From positions 1-38,166 of the forward strand of contig JAABTK010000046.1 of the NCBI GenBank assembly GCA_011389885.1: a stretch of 38,166 nt of DNA. Direction: 5' to 3'. The notes beneath the pieces are model-generated. The model was not told where the DNA came from, made no database searches, and saw only the letters and a program-made list of their open reading frames with translations. This document shows, one piece after another, positions 1 to 7,983 of the stretch. Origin of the DNA: Gammaproteobacteria bacterium. Lineage in GTDB: Bacteria > Pseudomonadota > Gammaproteobacteria > Chromatiales > Chromatiaceae. The position numbers were made by a program, and so were the translations under genes. Position 1 is the stretch's first letter; each line of letters begins with the position of its first letter.

Positions 1-28
1 CTTTAGTTTTTCACGGCCCGGCTCTTAC

Positions 29-176
<148 letters not shown>

Positions 177-201
177 ATTTGGGGGTAGGGCAAGGGGCGG
201 A

Positions 202-723
202 ATGCAAGATTACCTGATCTTGATTTATGGGCTGATCGTGGGCCTGGGCTGGTTGTGGCAGATGCATTTGTTTCGCGAGCGGGATCCGCTGACGCGGGGC
301 CATGCCTGCCTGTGGTTGCCGGGGTTTATCCGCGGGGCGATTCCGCAGCGCCTGCCGGCGCGGGCGGCGCCGCCTTATTTGTTTGGCCTGTTGGTGGTGG
401 TCGGGGTGTTGGTCTATTCCGGTTTCGAGTACCAGCGCGGGCTGCTCTCGGGGGATGCGGTTTGGAACAACCTGTGGCGGGCCTTGGGGTTCGCCGCGGT
501 GATCACCCTGAAGGCGATTTGGGCGCCGTTGTTGCTGGCGCTGGGCGTGGCCTGGGGTATTCATTGTTACCTGGAGGGCCTGCCGGTGGAGTGGCTGCCG
601 GTGCTTCAGGGGCTGTTGGAGTGGATCTTCGTCGGGCTGCCGGGTTCGGTGTTTTTTGGCTATAACCTGTTGGCGCTGGGTTATTTGTTCGTGGTGGCGA
701 TGCGGGATAGCTTCGAGGGCTAA
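202..723 (+). CDS. Small multi-spanning membrane protein, unknown function
   Basis: This encodes a 173-residue, strongly hydrophobic protein. The ATG at 202 is chosen because it has a purine-rich AGGGGCGG just upstream and because any earlier in-frame start lies inside the repeat tract and would add an Arg-Leu repeat. Predicted membrane segments lie near residues 4-21, 60-78, 98-125 and 147-166, with a basic loop (about 22-56) after the first. I do not recognise the family. It is convergent with the damaged RimK-like gene, whose stop is about 40 bases away. The nearby hexanucleotide tract could affect its promoter spacing if it varies in length, but that is inference. Confidence 0.7.
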   Translation: MQDYLILIYGLIVGLGWLWQMHLFRERDPLTRGHACLWLPGFIRGAIPQRLPARAAPPYLFGLLVVVGVLVYSGFEYQRGLLSGDAVWNNLWRALGFAAVITLKAIWAPLLLALGVAWGIHCYLEGLPVEWLPVLQGLLEWIFVGLPGSVFFGYNLLALGYLFVVAMRDSFEG

Positions 724-765
724 GGGCGGCCGGGCCGCGAGCGCGACGTCGCTCTGCCCTGCGGT

Positions 766-1974
766 TCAGGGCGTCGGTGAGCCTTTGGCGTTGGGCTTCG
801 CGGCCCGGCGGGGGGCGAGACCCTCGCGCGGGTGCTTGCCGCTGTGGTCGATGATCTGCCAGTGGGACTTGGACATGAAGTATTTGCAGGCGTAGAGCGG
901 CTTGCGGTTGAGGATGCCGATGCGCCAGTCGAACGCGGTGTAGGTGTACTCCTGGGCCAGCAGCAGGTCGGACTGCTTGAACAGGCGTTGGGCGCTGCGC
1001 TCGAACTCCTCACGGTTTTCCACCTTGAATACGCCCGCGGAGAAGGCGCCGTCGGGGATCTTGAGCACGATGGGGTAGCGCAGGGTCTCCTCGGCTTCGG
1101 TCAGATTGTCCGGGCGCAGGATCACGGTGCGGGGCGTGCCGATGCGCCGCCCGCCCAGCAGCTCGGCCAGGAACACCTTGTTGGTGCATTTGAGGATGGA
1201 GTCGGGGTCGTCCATCACCACCAGGCCGCTATTGGCCGCGCGCTTGGCAAAGCGGTAGGTGTGGTGGTCGATGCGGGTGGTCTCGCGGATAAACAGGGCA
1301 TCGTATTCGGCGATGCGGCCGAAGTCGCCTGGGCCGATGAGTTCGGCGTTGATCTTGAATTCGGCGGCGGCGCGGATGAAGCGTTGGAGCGCCTTTTTAT
1401 TGGAGGGCGGCAGCTTCTCCTCGGGGTTGGCCAGGATGGCCAGGTCGTAGCGAAATCGCTTGCGCCCTTTCGCCTTGACCCAGCGTGAGCTGAGGTAGTG
1501 GGCCAGGGCGTCAATGAAGAGTTCGTCTTGTTCGGCGCTAAGCCGGGTCAGGGGCCGGCTGCGGATGGAGGCGATGCGCCAGCCGCCGTTACGCAGACGG
1601 AACTCGACGCTAAGCAAGGGCGCCGGGAAGATCTCGAACAGCTCGCGGGCCACGCCCTGCAACTCGTCGCTGGTGCAACGGCCGAAGAACACGGGCAATT
1701 CGAAGCGATCACGATCGGGCGGGCGCTGGCTGCGCTTGAACAGCGTGTGCAGGCGCCGGTCGAGATCGGCGGTGGACAGGCTGTAAATCGATTTGCGGCT
1801 CAGGTCCTGAATGGTGCGCACGCTGGGGATCACCTTGTGGCCCCGCGCCTCGGCCAGCAGTGAGTAATAATAGCCCAGGCTCAGGTAGCGGCGGCTCGAA
1901 CACAGGTTGATCACCCGCGCATCCTTGAGCGAGGCATAGTCGGGGTTGCCGAGATACTCCTTGACGCCGATCAC
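766..1974 (-). pseudogene. RimK-like ATP-grasp protein, truncated at both ends
   Basis: The frame encodes 402 residues matching RimK-type ligases with the N-terminal RLAN domain (VINLCSSRRYLSLGYYYSLL, then HKVIPSVRTIQDLSRKS). It goes on into the ATP-grasp domain (LPPSNKKALQRF, YDALFIRETT, HHTYRFAKRA, VLKIPDGAFSAGVFKV, LLAQEYTY, DWRIGILNRKP). Family members usually start about 25 residues earlier and continue about 85 residues beyond HWQI, through the metal-binding EVNDNP-type motif. Here the frame ends in a basic Pro/Ala tail after SGKHPREG, so the catalytic metal site is missing. The first usable start is a GTG at 1974, just inside the damage. No internal stops are seen, which suggests recent loss. 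It could also be a shortened binding protein, but a pseudogene is more likely. Confidence 0.7.
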
Positions 1975-2584
1975 CCGGTGGTCGGGATAGTCGGGCTTCG
2001 TCGAGGGCGCGCATCGCCATCATCAGCGAGGCGGGACCACAGGTGAAGTCCAGGGTCTGTTCGTAGAAGGGCGCCTTGACCAGGTGTGGGCGCAGCTCGG
2101 GCGACAGGCCCCGCTCGTAGCGCCAGGCGTCCATTTGGTCCTCGTAGTAGCGCGGCAGCTCACCGAAGCGGCGGTAGCCCAGGCGCTCGAACAGGCCGAT
2201 GGAGGCGGCGTTGTCCTTGCGGATCTCCAGGCGCAGATAGGCCCGCTCTTCGTCCAGGCCGCGCCGCTCCGCCGCCGCCACCAATTGGCGGGCGATGCCG
2301 CGGCCGCGCACCTCATCGAGCACGGCGATGGAGTAGAGCCGCGCCATGGAGGCCCCGCGGCTGAACAGGATCAGCACATAACCCGCCGGCACGCCCTCCG
2401 CCTCGGCCACCAGGGTGGCGGCGTGGGCCTTGGTGAGCAGGTAGCGGAACTGCCGCGGCGATAGTCGATCACTCTCAAAACAGCGGTCTTCGATTGCGCT
2501 GAGCCGGGGCAAATCCTCAAGGGTGGCGGGGCGGATCAATGGGGCGACGTCCGGGGTGGTGAGAAGGGTGGATTTTGCAACCAA
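1709..2584 (-). pseudogene. GNAT acetyltransferase with truncated C39-like peptidase domain
   Basis: Residues 1-165 form a RimI-like GNAT domain, with the acetyl-CoA loop VRGRGIARQL at about 92-101 and RKDNAASIGLFERLGY at 122-137. A C39-peptidase-like start follows: APFYEQTLDFTCGPASLMMA, with the expected nucleophile Cys182. After MRALDE (about residue 196, near 1995) similarity stops. The remaining frame down to 1709 is out-of-frame reading of the RimK-like gene. In relatives the C39 domain continues for over 100 residues with its His and Asp, and a separate rimK-like gene follows. The intervening DNA appears deleted. The start is a TTG at 2584 with only a weak ribosome site, so a start further in is possible. 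The acetyltransferase part could still work. Confidence 0.72.
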
Positions 2585-2703
2585 CCGGGGGCCTTGGCAA
2601 GATGCTATTCGGCGCCCCGCCCCGCGCCGCGCTCGCCCGGGGCCCGGGCTTTAGCCCGAATCAGTGCTCAACCAACCGCCAACGGCCACTGAGATTTTAA
2701 CCA

Positions 2704-2770
2704 AACCCCTCTGCGCCCCCTGCGGTCGCTGCGTTCCCAAGACTAGAACCTAGAACCTAGAACCTAGAAC
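2704..2770. repeat. Partial CTCTGCG arm plus CTAGAAC tandem repeat
   Basis: At 2707-2735 lies a solitary arm of the CCCTCTGCG-type repeat that borders the larger elements at 2787 and 10023. It is followed at 2743-2770 by four perfect tandem copies of the 7-mer CTAGAAC. No gene overlaps it. Confidence 0.75.
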
Positions 2771-2786
2771 AGCCGCGCATAAACCT

Positions 2787-3213
2787 TGGAAACCACCCGG
2801 CGATTTTGGAGCGCAGAGCACACGGAGAACCGCAGAGGGCGCAGAGATGATTTCGTTTTCATGCTCGTTCCCGCAGTCTCCTTGGGAATGCTGTCTTGCA
2901 AGCTCTAGCTCGCCGAATGCCTCGGGAAGCTAGTGCTTCCAGGACATGGCTCCCCAAGCTGGCGCTTGGGGACCAGCGGTGTTTCAAACTCGCGTTTGAC
3001 AGGCTGTTTGACGAACGGGCAACCCAATGCTTTCGGAGTACCGAGCACACGAAGCACCGCACAGCCCGAGGGCTGTACTCCAGGCGGGCCGGGCGGGGCT
3101 GGAGCGCCGGACCGGCATCCCCGCCCTGGACCGCGGGGACGATCAAGCAAGAATTCCTCCGCGCCCTCTGCGGTCCTCCACGCCCTCTGCGTTGCTAAAT
3201 GGCGTTGCTTCCG
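2787..3213. repeat. MITE-like composite intergenic element, copy A
   Basis: About 427 bases without a credible gene. The left end carries GGAAACCAC and then a CGCAGAG-rich arm (2811-2846). The right end carries the inverted counterpart, a CCTCCGCGCCCTCTGCGG-type arm (3157-3196), followed by GTTGCTTCCG (3204-3213). The centre includes the perfect hairpin ACAGCCC-GA-GGGCTGT (3061-3076), then TACTCCAGGCGG and GCATCCCCG. The same order of parts recurs at 10023-10411, so this is a dispersed, inverted-repeat-bounded element. It has no transposase. Confidence 0.7.
2925..2999. repeat. Array of three tetraloop hairpins
   Basis: Three consecutive perfect hairpins lie inside copy A: GGAAGC-TAGT-GCTTCC (2925-2940), CCCCAAGC-TGGC-GCTTGGGG (2952-2971) and TCAAAC-TCGC-GTTTGA (2984-2999). 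All have 4-base loops and an AAGC/GCTT-like or AAAC/GTTT core. Similar short hairpin arrays occur as dispersed intergenic repeats in other large GC-rich genomes (recalled, not searched). This part is not present in copy B. Confidence 0.75.
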
Positions 3214-3560
3214 TTATTTGTGCGCAGCCGTGCCGGCAGGCGCGCATCATCGCCTACGGTCCGGCGCGGCGCCCGGCGGCGCGGCGGGCCACCCGCCCGC
3301 CTCCTCGCACCGGCCTTGACAGCACCCCCGGCGGGAGCGGACACTTCGTCTCAAGCGGTGAGATTTCCCATCTTTTACAAGACCTTGAGGCCATGGCGGT
3401 GAATCGTCGCCGCCGCCCTGGCGCGTGGGCGGAGCGCCCCCTGGGCGCTCAACAGGCCCTTGGCCCGCGCCTTGCTTGACCGCCATGGAGGGCAGGCGCG
3501 ACCTGGGGCTTTGAATCAAGGCCGCCCACTTGCAAGCGGAAGCGACTGCTTAGCGGCCGC
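3214..3560. other. Gene-free GC-rich stretch
   Basis: No gene is supported here. The short open frames on both strands are low-complexity Arg/Pro/Gly translations without ribosome sites. The only structure seen is a 10-base inverted repeat, CCATGGCGGT (3391-3400) and ACCGCCATGG (3479-3488), separated by about 80 bases. Confidence 0.6.
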
Positions 3561-3703
3561 CTGAGAATGGGAATCAAAGCGAGGAGATGCCATTTTGGCG
3601 CCGATTTTTTTCATTATGAGGCGAATAGCGAGGATTATTTAACGAAAATGAACGGAAAATTTGACCAAAAGGGCATTTTCGCACTCGGTTCTCCCATTCT
3701 CAG
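3561..3703. repeat. AT-rich segment bounded by 11-base inverted repeats
   Basis: CTGAGAATGGG (3561-3571) and CCCATTCTCAG (3693-3703) are exact inverted repeats around 121 bases that are much richer in A+T than the flanks. The segment ends about 40 bases before the dioxygenase start codon. It may be a small non-autonomous mobile element or the acquired promoter region of that gene. Confidence 0.6.
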
Positions 3704-3742
3704 ACCGCCTCTCACATCGGGTTCAGCCGAAGGAGTTTTACA

Positions 3743-4759
3743 TTGAGCACACAAGTAGCAAAGTTACCCCCGCTTGATCCATCGCGGGTCGCCGTCATCC
3801 AGGGATTCGGTGGCAAAATCATTCCGCTAGATCCCATCGGCGCGCAGGTGAGCGGCATCGATTTAGCATCGCCGCAGGCGCCGCCGCCCGAGGTCCTCGA
3901 CGCACTGGAGCAGGAAATGGCGGTTCGCGGCTTCCTCGTTTTCAAAAGCAACCAGGCAATCGATTACGAGGATTTCTTGCGCGTCAGCTGTTGGTGGGGC
4001 GGCAAGGAGTTGCATAGCACGCACGGCGTCCACCCGGCGACGCCCGGCGGCAACCCGCATATTTTCCGCCTCTCGAACGATCGCCGTCACGGCATCCTGG
4101 GCGTGGGGCCGCAATGGCATAATGACGGCAGTTTCGTTCCGGCCACCTTTTCGCATTCGGGGTATCACATCATCCGCCCGGCCGAGCACGGCGGCGGCAC
4201 CTATTTCGCCCATCAAGGCATCGCCTACGAGGCCTTACCGGAGGATCGCAAAGAGCGGTGGAGTCGCCTGTCGTCGGTGAACTCCAACTCGGGCGTGGTG
4301 CATCCAGTGGTGCATAAGCACCCCGTATCCGGCCAAAAATGCATTTGGCTGCATTTGGGGATGACCGGCGCGATTATCGAAAAGCGGCCGGATGAAGACG
4401 GGTTCCGCCTGCTGCAGGCGGACGAAATGAAACAGCTCTGCCACCAATACAACGATATCCTGAACGCCGGCCTGGAGGAGGGGTACGCCCTCGCCTACGA
4501 GTATCGGGAAAACGATTGCGTTTTCATCGACAACCTGGCCGTCGCGCATCGCGCGGCGCCGGAGGCCCATCTGCCGGTCGAGAAACAGGGCCTACGGATC
4601 ATGCACCGCAGCACCGTTCGCGGCGTCCAGGACCTTGCACCGGGTTTTGGCTTGCCGCTGCATCTCAATATCAACGGCGCCAGCCCCTTTGGAGAAGGCG
4701 TCTGGCAGGCCGGAGGCGTCGGTTTTCGATGGGACGATGGTATTCCGATGCAAAACTAG
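3743..4759 (+). CDS. TauD/TfdA-family 2-oxoglutarate dioxygenase
   Basis: This encodes a 338-residue non-haem Fe(II)/2-oxoglutarate-dependent dioxygenase. The iron-binding HxD pair is in WHNDGSF (His126, Asp128) and the distal His269 in DNLAVAHRA. RIMHRSTVRG (285-294) supplies the arginine that normally binds the 2-oxoglutarate carboxylate. FDR-like FRLSND and an RPAEHGGGTYFAH strand fit the double-stranded beta-helix fold. The start is a TTG with a good GAAGGAG eight bases upstream. Substrates of the family range from taurine to aromatic herbicides and halogenated or secondary metabolites, and the sequence does not tell which. It stands alone: no transporter or sulfonate gene is adjacent, and the downstream tsd genes follow after about 200 bases. 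An alternative role in sulfonate desulfonation would suit a sulfur oxidiser but is unsupported. Confidence 0.88.
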   Translation: MSTQVAKLPPLDPSRVAVIQGFGGKIIPLDPIGAQVSGIDLASPQAPPPEVLDALEQEMAVRGFLVFKSNQAIDYEDFLRVSCWWGGKELHSTHGVHPATPGGNPHIFRLSNDRRHGILGVGPQWHNDGSFVPATFSHSGYHIIRPAEHGGGTYFAHQGIAYEALPEDRKERWSRLSSVNSNSGVVHPVVHKHPVSGQKCIWLHLGMTGAIIEKRPDEDGFRLLQADEMKQLCHQYNDILNAGLEEGYALAYEYRENDCVFIDNLAVAHRAAPEAHLPVEKQGLRIMHRSTVRGVQDLAPGFGLPLHLNINGASPFGEGVWQAGGVGFRWDDGIPMQN

Positions 4760-4962
4760 TACGCCGCGGCGCAAATATCGGACACAACGGCCCTTGACTT
4801 TTCCTTGATCGCCCAAAGGTTAAGAGGATGCCTTGGGCAGGCGGAAAACATAAGCCGGCCTGGTTGATCCTTGTCTAGCATCGTTTTGCGGCGGCAGGCA
4901 GGGTAGGAAAGGCAGGAAATTGAACCATCCCGAAGCGGCGCTGACTGAGAGGAAAATCGACT

Positions 4963-5640
4963 GTGAGGAAAATCCCAAGATTTCTGGCCACTCTGGGGCT
5001 GATCACCTGTTCCGGTTTGGCGCTTGCCGCAACGGCTGGCGCTGCTGAAACTGGCGATCTCAAAGCCGGCGATCCAGCAAGAGGCGCGGCAGCGGCCGCT
5101 GTCTGCACGGCCTGTCACCAGGCCGATGGCAGCGGCAAGCAGGTTGCCGACGGCCAATCCTGGCCCCGACTGGCAGGGCTGGACGCCGCTTACATGGCCA
5201 AGCAATTGCACGACTTTCAATCCGGCCAGCGTAGCAACGCCACCATGATGCCGTTCGCCCAGATGCTGAGTGAGCAGCAAATCGTCGATGTCGTCGCATA
5301 CTATGCCAGCCTGCCCGCCACCCCGGGCCTTGGGGGCGAAGACGCCGCCGAAGCGACCCTCAAGCGCGGCGAACAACTGGCCGAGCGGGGCGACTGGTCC
5401 GGCTACATCGTTGCCTGCAAAAGCTGTCATGGGCCGCGCAATCAGGGCGCCGGCGAGGTCTTTCCCGGCATTGCCGGGCAACACGCCGGTTACATTAAAG
5501 CCCAGTTGCAAGCCTGGAAAGCGGGCGCCAGAAGCAACGATACGCAAGACCTAATGGGCTCCATTGCCCGCCGGATGGGCGATGACGATATTCACGCAGT
5601 CGCCGTTTGGCTCGCCAATCAGACCCCTGCGACCCACTGA
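4963..5640 (+). CDS. tsdB: Dihaem cytochrome c4-like electron acceptor (TsdB-type)
   Basis: This encodes a 225-residue periplasmic protein with a Sec signal peptide (basic start, then a hydrophobic stretch ending near AATAGAAE, about residue 28). It has two class I haem c sites, CTACH (48-52) and CKSCH (152-156). The two halves repeat the c4 pattern: WPRLAG...YMAKQLHDFQSGQR and FPGIAGQHAGYIKAQLQAWKAGAR. Each half carries downstream Met residues that could be axial ligands. The GTG start has GAGAGG upstream. The gene ends 15 bases before tsdA, and in known tsdBA loci the c4-like TsdB takes electrons from TsdA. It is therefore probably the redox partner that passes thiosulfate electrons to the respiratory chain. 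On sequence alone it could also be a general cytochrome c4; the neighbour decides the call. Confidence 0.85.
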   Translation: MRKIPRFLATLGLITCSGLALAATAGAAETGDLKAGDPARGAAAAAVCTACHQADGSGKQVADGQSWPRLAGLDAAYMAKQLHDFQSGQRSNATMMPFAQMLSEQQIVDVVAYYASLPATPGLGGEDAAEATLKRGEQLAERGDWSGYIVACKSCHGPRNQGAGEVFPGIAGQHAGYIKAQLQAWKAGARSNDTQDLMGSIARRMGDDDIHAVAVWLANQTPATH

Positions 5641-5655
5641 GAGGACTCCGACATC

Positions 5656-6669
5656 ATGCTTCGCCAATCAACCTACGCCGTGCTGTGCGGAATCCTGTTG
5701 TTATCCGTCAATGCGGCGGGAGCAGACGAAACCACCCAAGAGTCTATCGACACCTTGGCGGCGCTTGGCTACCCGACACCGACGGAAAACGAGCTGGTCC
5801 ATATTCCGCCGACGATGGAAGACCTGGCAGAGGCCAAACTGCACCCGCAACTGAAGCGGGTGATTCGAAGGGGCTACGACCTCTTTACCAACACCCAGCA
5901 ACTGCGCGGCGAGAACGTGTTCAACAACATGAATTGCTCCAGTTGCCACCTCGGTGCAGGCCGTATGCCCTTCAGTGCGCCTATTTGGCCGGCGGCCGTG
6001 ACTCTACCCGACTTTCGGGGCAAAAATGCCCATGTCAATAACCTTGAAGAACGCATTGCCGGCTGTTTTACCTATTCTATGAACGGCATTCCCCCCGACT
6101 ACGGCAGCGACAACATGCTGGCACTAGCCGCCTATCATCATTGGCTGGCCAAGGGCGTGGCTCTGTATCCGCAGCAGGCGATATACGGGCGCGGCTTCCC
6201 GGCGCCGGATCGCCCAGAGGAACTCAGCTATGCCCGCGGTGAAGCCGCGTTCCAGGTTAAATGCTCAGTTTGCCATGGCGCCAATGGTCAAGGCCTGCGG
6301 GTGGACGATCAGACGGTTTTCCCCGCCACTTGGGGCGATAGCTCTTACAACTGGGGCGCGGGCATGGTGCGGTTATTCACTGCGACCGGTTTCATTAAAA
6401 ACAACATGCCGCTGGGCCAGCCTAACAGCCTTGATGACCAGGAGGCCTGGGACATCGCTTACTACATGAGCAGCCAAGAGCGCCCGCAGGATCCGCGTTA
6501 CACGGGTGATATAAAAGAGACCCTGGAGCAGACCAGGGAACCCTTTCACAAACACTCGCTGTACGGGCAGGTCAGGGAAACCGACGGCCATCTGCTGGGC
6601 GCTCACCGCAATCTGGGCGGTAAGCCCTTCCTGAAACCGGACACGGTCCGCGCAAGAACGTTCGAATAA
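5656..6669 (+). CDS. tsdA: Thiosulfate dehydrogenase TsdA (tetrathionate-forming)
   Basis: This is a 337-residue dihaem cytochrome c that oxidatively joins two thiosulfates to tetrathionate in the periplasm. A signal peptide covers about residues 1-23. Haem sites are CSSCH (94-98) and CSVCH (203-207). Between them lies the family hallmark LEERIAGCFTYSMNG, whose Cys137 matches the unusual cysteine axial ligand of haem 1 in TsdA. The C-terminal half shows FPATWGDSSYNWGAGM, NNMPLGQP (Met251 a candidate haem 2 ligand) and EAWDIAYYMSSQERP, all typical of the family. It follows tsdB by 15 bases with GAGGA before the ATG, so the two are co-transcribed. Reverse (tetrathionate reductase) activity exists in some family members and cannot be excluded. 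The length is normal and no key residue is missing. Confidence 0.92.
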   Translation: MLRQSTYAVLCGILLLSVNAAGADETTQESIDTLAALGYPTPTENELVHIPPTMEDLAEAKLHPQLKRVIRRGYDLFTNTQQLRGENVFNNMNCSSCHLGAGRMPFSAPIWPAAVTLPDFRGKNAHVNNLEERIAGCFTYSMNGIPPDYGSDNMLALAAYHHWLAKGVALYPQQAIYGRGFPAPDRPEELSYARGEAAFQVKCSVCHGANGQGLRVDDQTVFPATWGDSSYNWGAGMVRLFTATGFIKNNMPLGQPNSLDDQEAWDIAYYMSSQERPQDPRYTGDIKETLEQTREPFHKHSLYGQVRETDGHLLGAHRNLGGKPFLKPDTVRARTFE

Positions 6670-6824
6670 GGCCTACAGGCCGGTGCGGTCAAGAGCCGCT
6701 TGGTATCCGAAAGTTGGCCTGGGTGATTCTTCCGGCCAATACCCCGAACAAAGCGCGGCTAATACGCTATTTTTGTTCTTGGCGTCAACCCCTTACGGTG
6801 AAGCTTTCATCGTAATCGGTCAGG

Positions 6825-7754
6825 GTGGCCGGAACGATGATCAAGCCCCGAGATATGCGTCTGGAAAAAAAGTTGAACAAAAATGCGTTTAGGCAATGCT
6901 GTTTGAACCGTCGAAATTTAATAGAGGTGTTTGTATATGCGTCTGGAAAAACCGCATCAACATCTTTATTCGATTCGTTTTGTAACTTGGGTTTTGGTAG
7001 TATTCATACGCATGGCGAACGATACTTCGAAAAGGTAAACAAACAAGGTAATAGCTTGGAGTTTAGTTTAAAGGACCTGATTATGTTATGCTCGGAGAAA
7101 CAGGACCAAGTTTTTGTGATCGATGTGTTTAGAGAGCCTATTTCGAGAAAGATGTCCGCTTTTTTTCAACACCTAACAAGGCTCCCGTTTATTAAAGAGC
7201 GTTTACCCGATAGAGAGGCCGCATCAATAAAACTGCCGGATTTTTTTCAATATGTAACAAGGATCCCATTTATACAAGAGCGTCTACCCTATTCGATTAA
7301 GCGTTTAGCAAGGCATTTTGAGAGTAATATTGATGAGCTGATAAATTTATTTAATGACTACTACCTGTTACAATCAGAAAACTATTATGGATTTGAGGAA
7401 TACCATAGGTTAGGTTTTAAACCGGATAATATCGATTTTAATCGAATTGATAAGGTTGCTGTGCAAAAGGAAAGAAATATCAATTTTATTATAGTCAGGT
7501 TTGATGATATTAATTATTGGGAAGGTATTTTTTCCAATCTTGGTTTTAGTGAATTTAAGCTTATGCAGTCTAATGATACAAACGAAAAAGCTTTAGGGCG
7601 ACTGTATCAGGGGTTTAGGGAAAACTTGTTTCTAGATAAGGAAAAGCTAGATAGAATCTATCTTGACAGTCATCGAAAATACCTAGAATTATTCTATACC
7701 GATCAAGAACTCGAAAACCAGTATTTGAAATGGAAGGCGGTCTGTAGGCCGTGA
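6825..7754 (+). CDS. Sulfotransferase-like protein on AT-rich DNA
   Basis: This encodes about 309 residues. Two motifs fit PAPS-dependent sulfotransferases and the related capsular-polysaccharide family: EVFVYASGKTASTSLFDSF (34-52, 5'-phosphosulfate loop-like) and VIDVFREPISRKMSAFF (98-114, 3'-phosphate-binding-like). The start is unclear: GTG 6825, ATG 6837 and ATG 6855 are in frame and none has a strong ribosome site. The base composition is markedly AT-rich compared with both flanks, and codon use is different, which points to horizontal acquisition. The protein has an internal duplication: FFQHLTRLPFIKERLP (113-128) and FFQYVTRIPFIQERLP (140-155), period 27 residues. Likely role: sulfation of a cell-surface glycan, by inference. 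No glycan genes are adjacent, so it may be a stranded fragment of such an island. Confidence 0.65.
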   Translation: MAGTMIKPRDMRLEKKLNKNAFRQCCLNRRNLIEVFVYASGKTASTSLFDSFCNLGFGSIHTHGERYFEKVNKQGNSLEFSLKDLIMLCSEKQDQVFVIDVFREPISRKMSAFFQHLTRLPFIKERLPDREAASIKLPDFFQYVTRIPFIQERLPYSIKRLARHFESNIDELINLFNDYYLLQSENYYGFEEYHRLGFKPDNIDFNRIDKVAVQKERNINFIIVRFDDINYWEGIFSNLGFSEFKLMQSNDTNEKALGRLYQGFRENLFLDKEKLDRIYLDSHRKYLELFYTDQELENQYLKWKAVCRP

Positions 7755-7782
7755 TCAGGGTTCCGGCCGCTGCTTCAGGCTG

Positions 7783-7937
7783 GAGTGCAAGAGCGAAGCG
7801 TGAGGCCTTTGCACTCACGCCGAAGCCCGCCGCGAGGAGGCTGAGGCTTCAGCCGCACCGAGCGGAGCGCCCGAGCCCGGCTAAGGCCTCAACCTCCAAA
7901 ACCTCCCCCAACGGAGGAGGAGGCTTCAGCCGCACCG
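7783..7937. repeat. Hairpin and direct repeats after the sulfotransferase-like gene
   Basis: GAGTGCAA (7783-7790) pairs with TTGCACTC (7809-7816) in an inverted repeat. The 18-base direct repeat GAGGCTTCAGCCGCACCG occurs at 7843-7860 and again at 7920-7937. The block lies at the border between the AT-rich gene and the GC-rich backbone and holds no gene. It may mark the edge of the acquired segment. Confidence 0.7.
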
Positions 7938-7983
7938 GGCCAACGGGCAAGCCGGCTTATGTGGCGCGCTTTCGGGGTCAGTC

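Noticed and set aside
3391-3488. Inverted CCATGGCGGT pair as a mobile-element boundary
   Set aside because: The two 10-mers enclose ordinary GC-rich DNA, show no target duplication and no second copy in the window.
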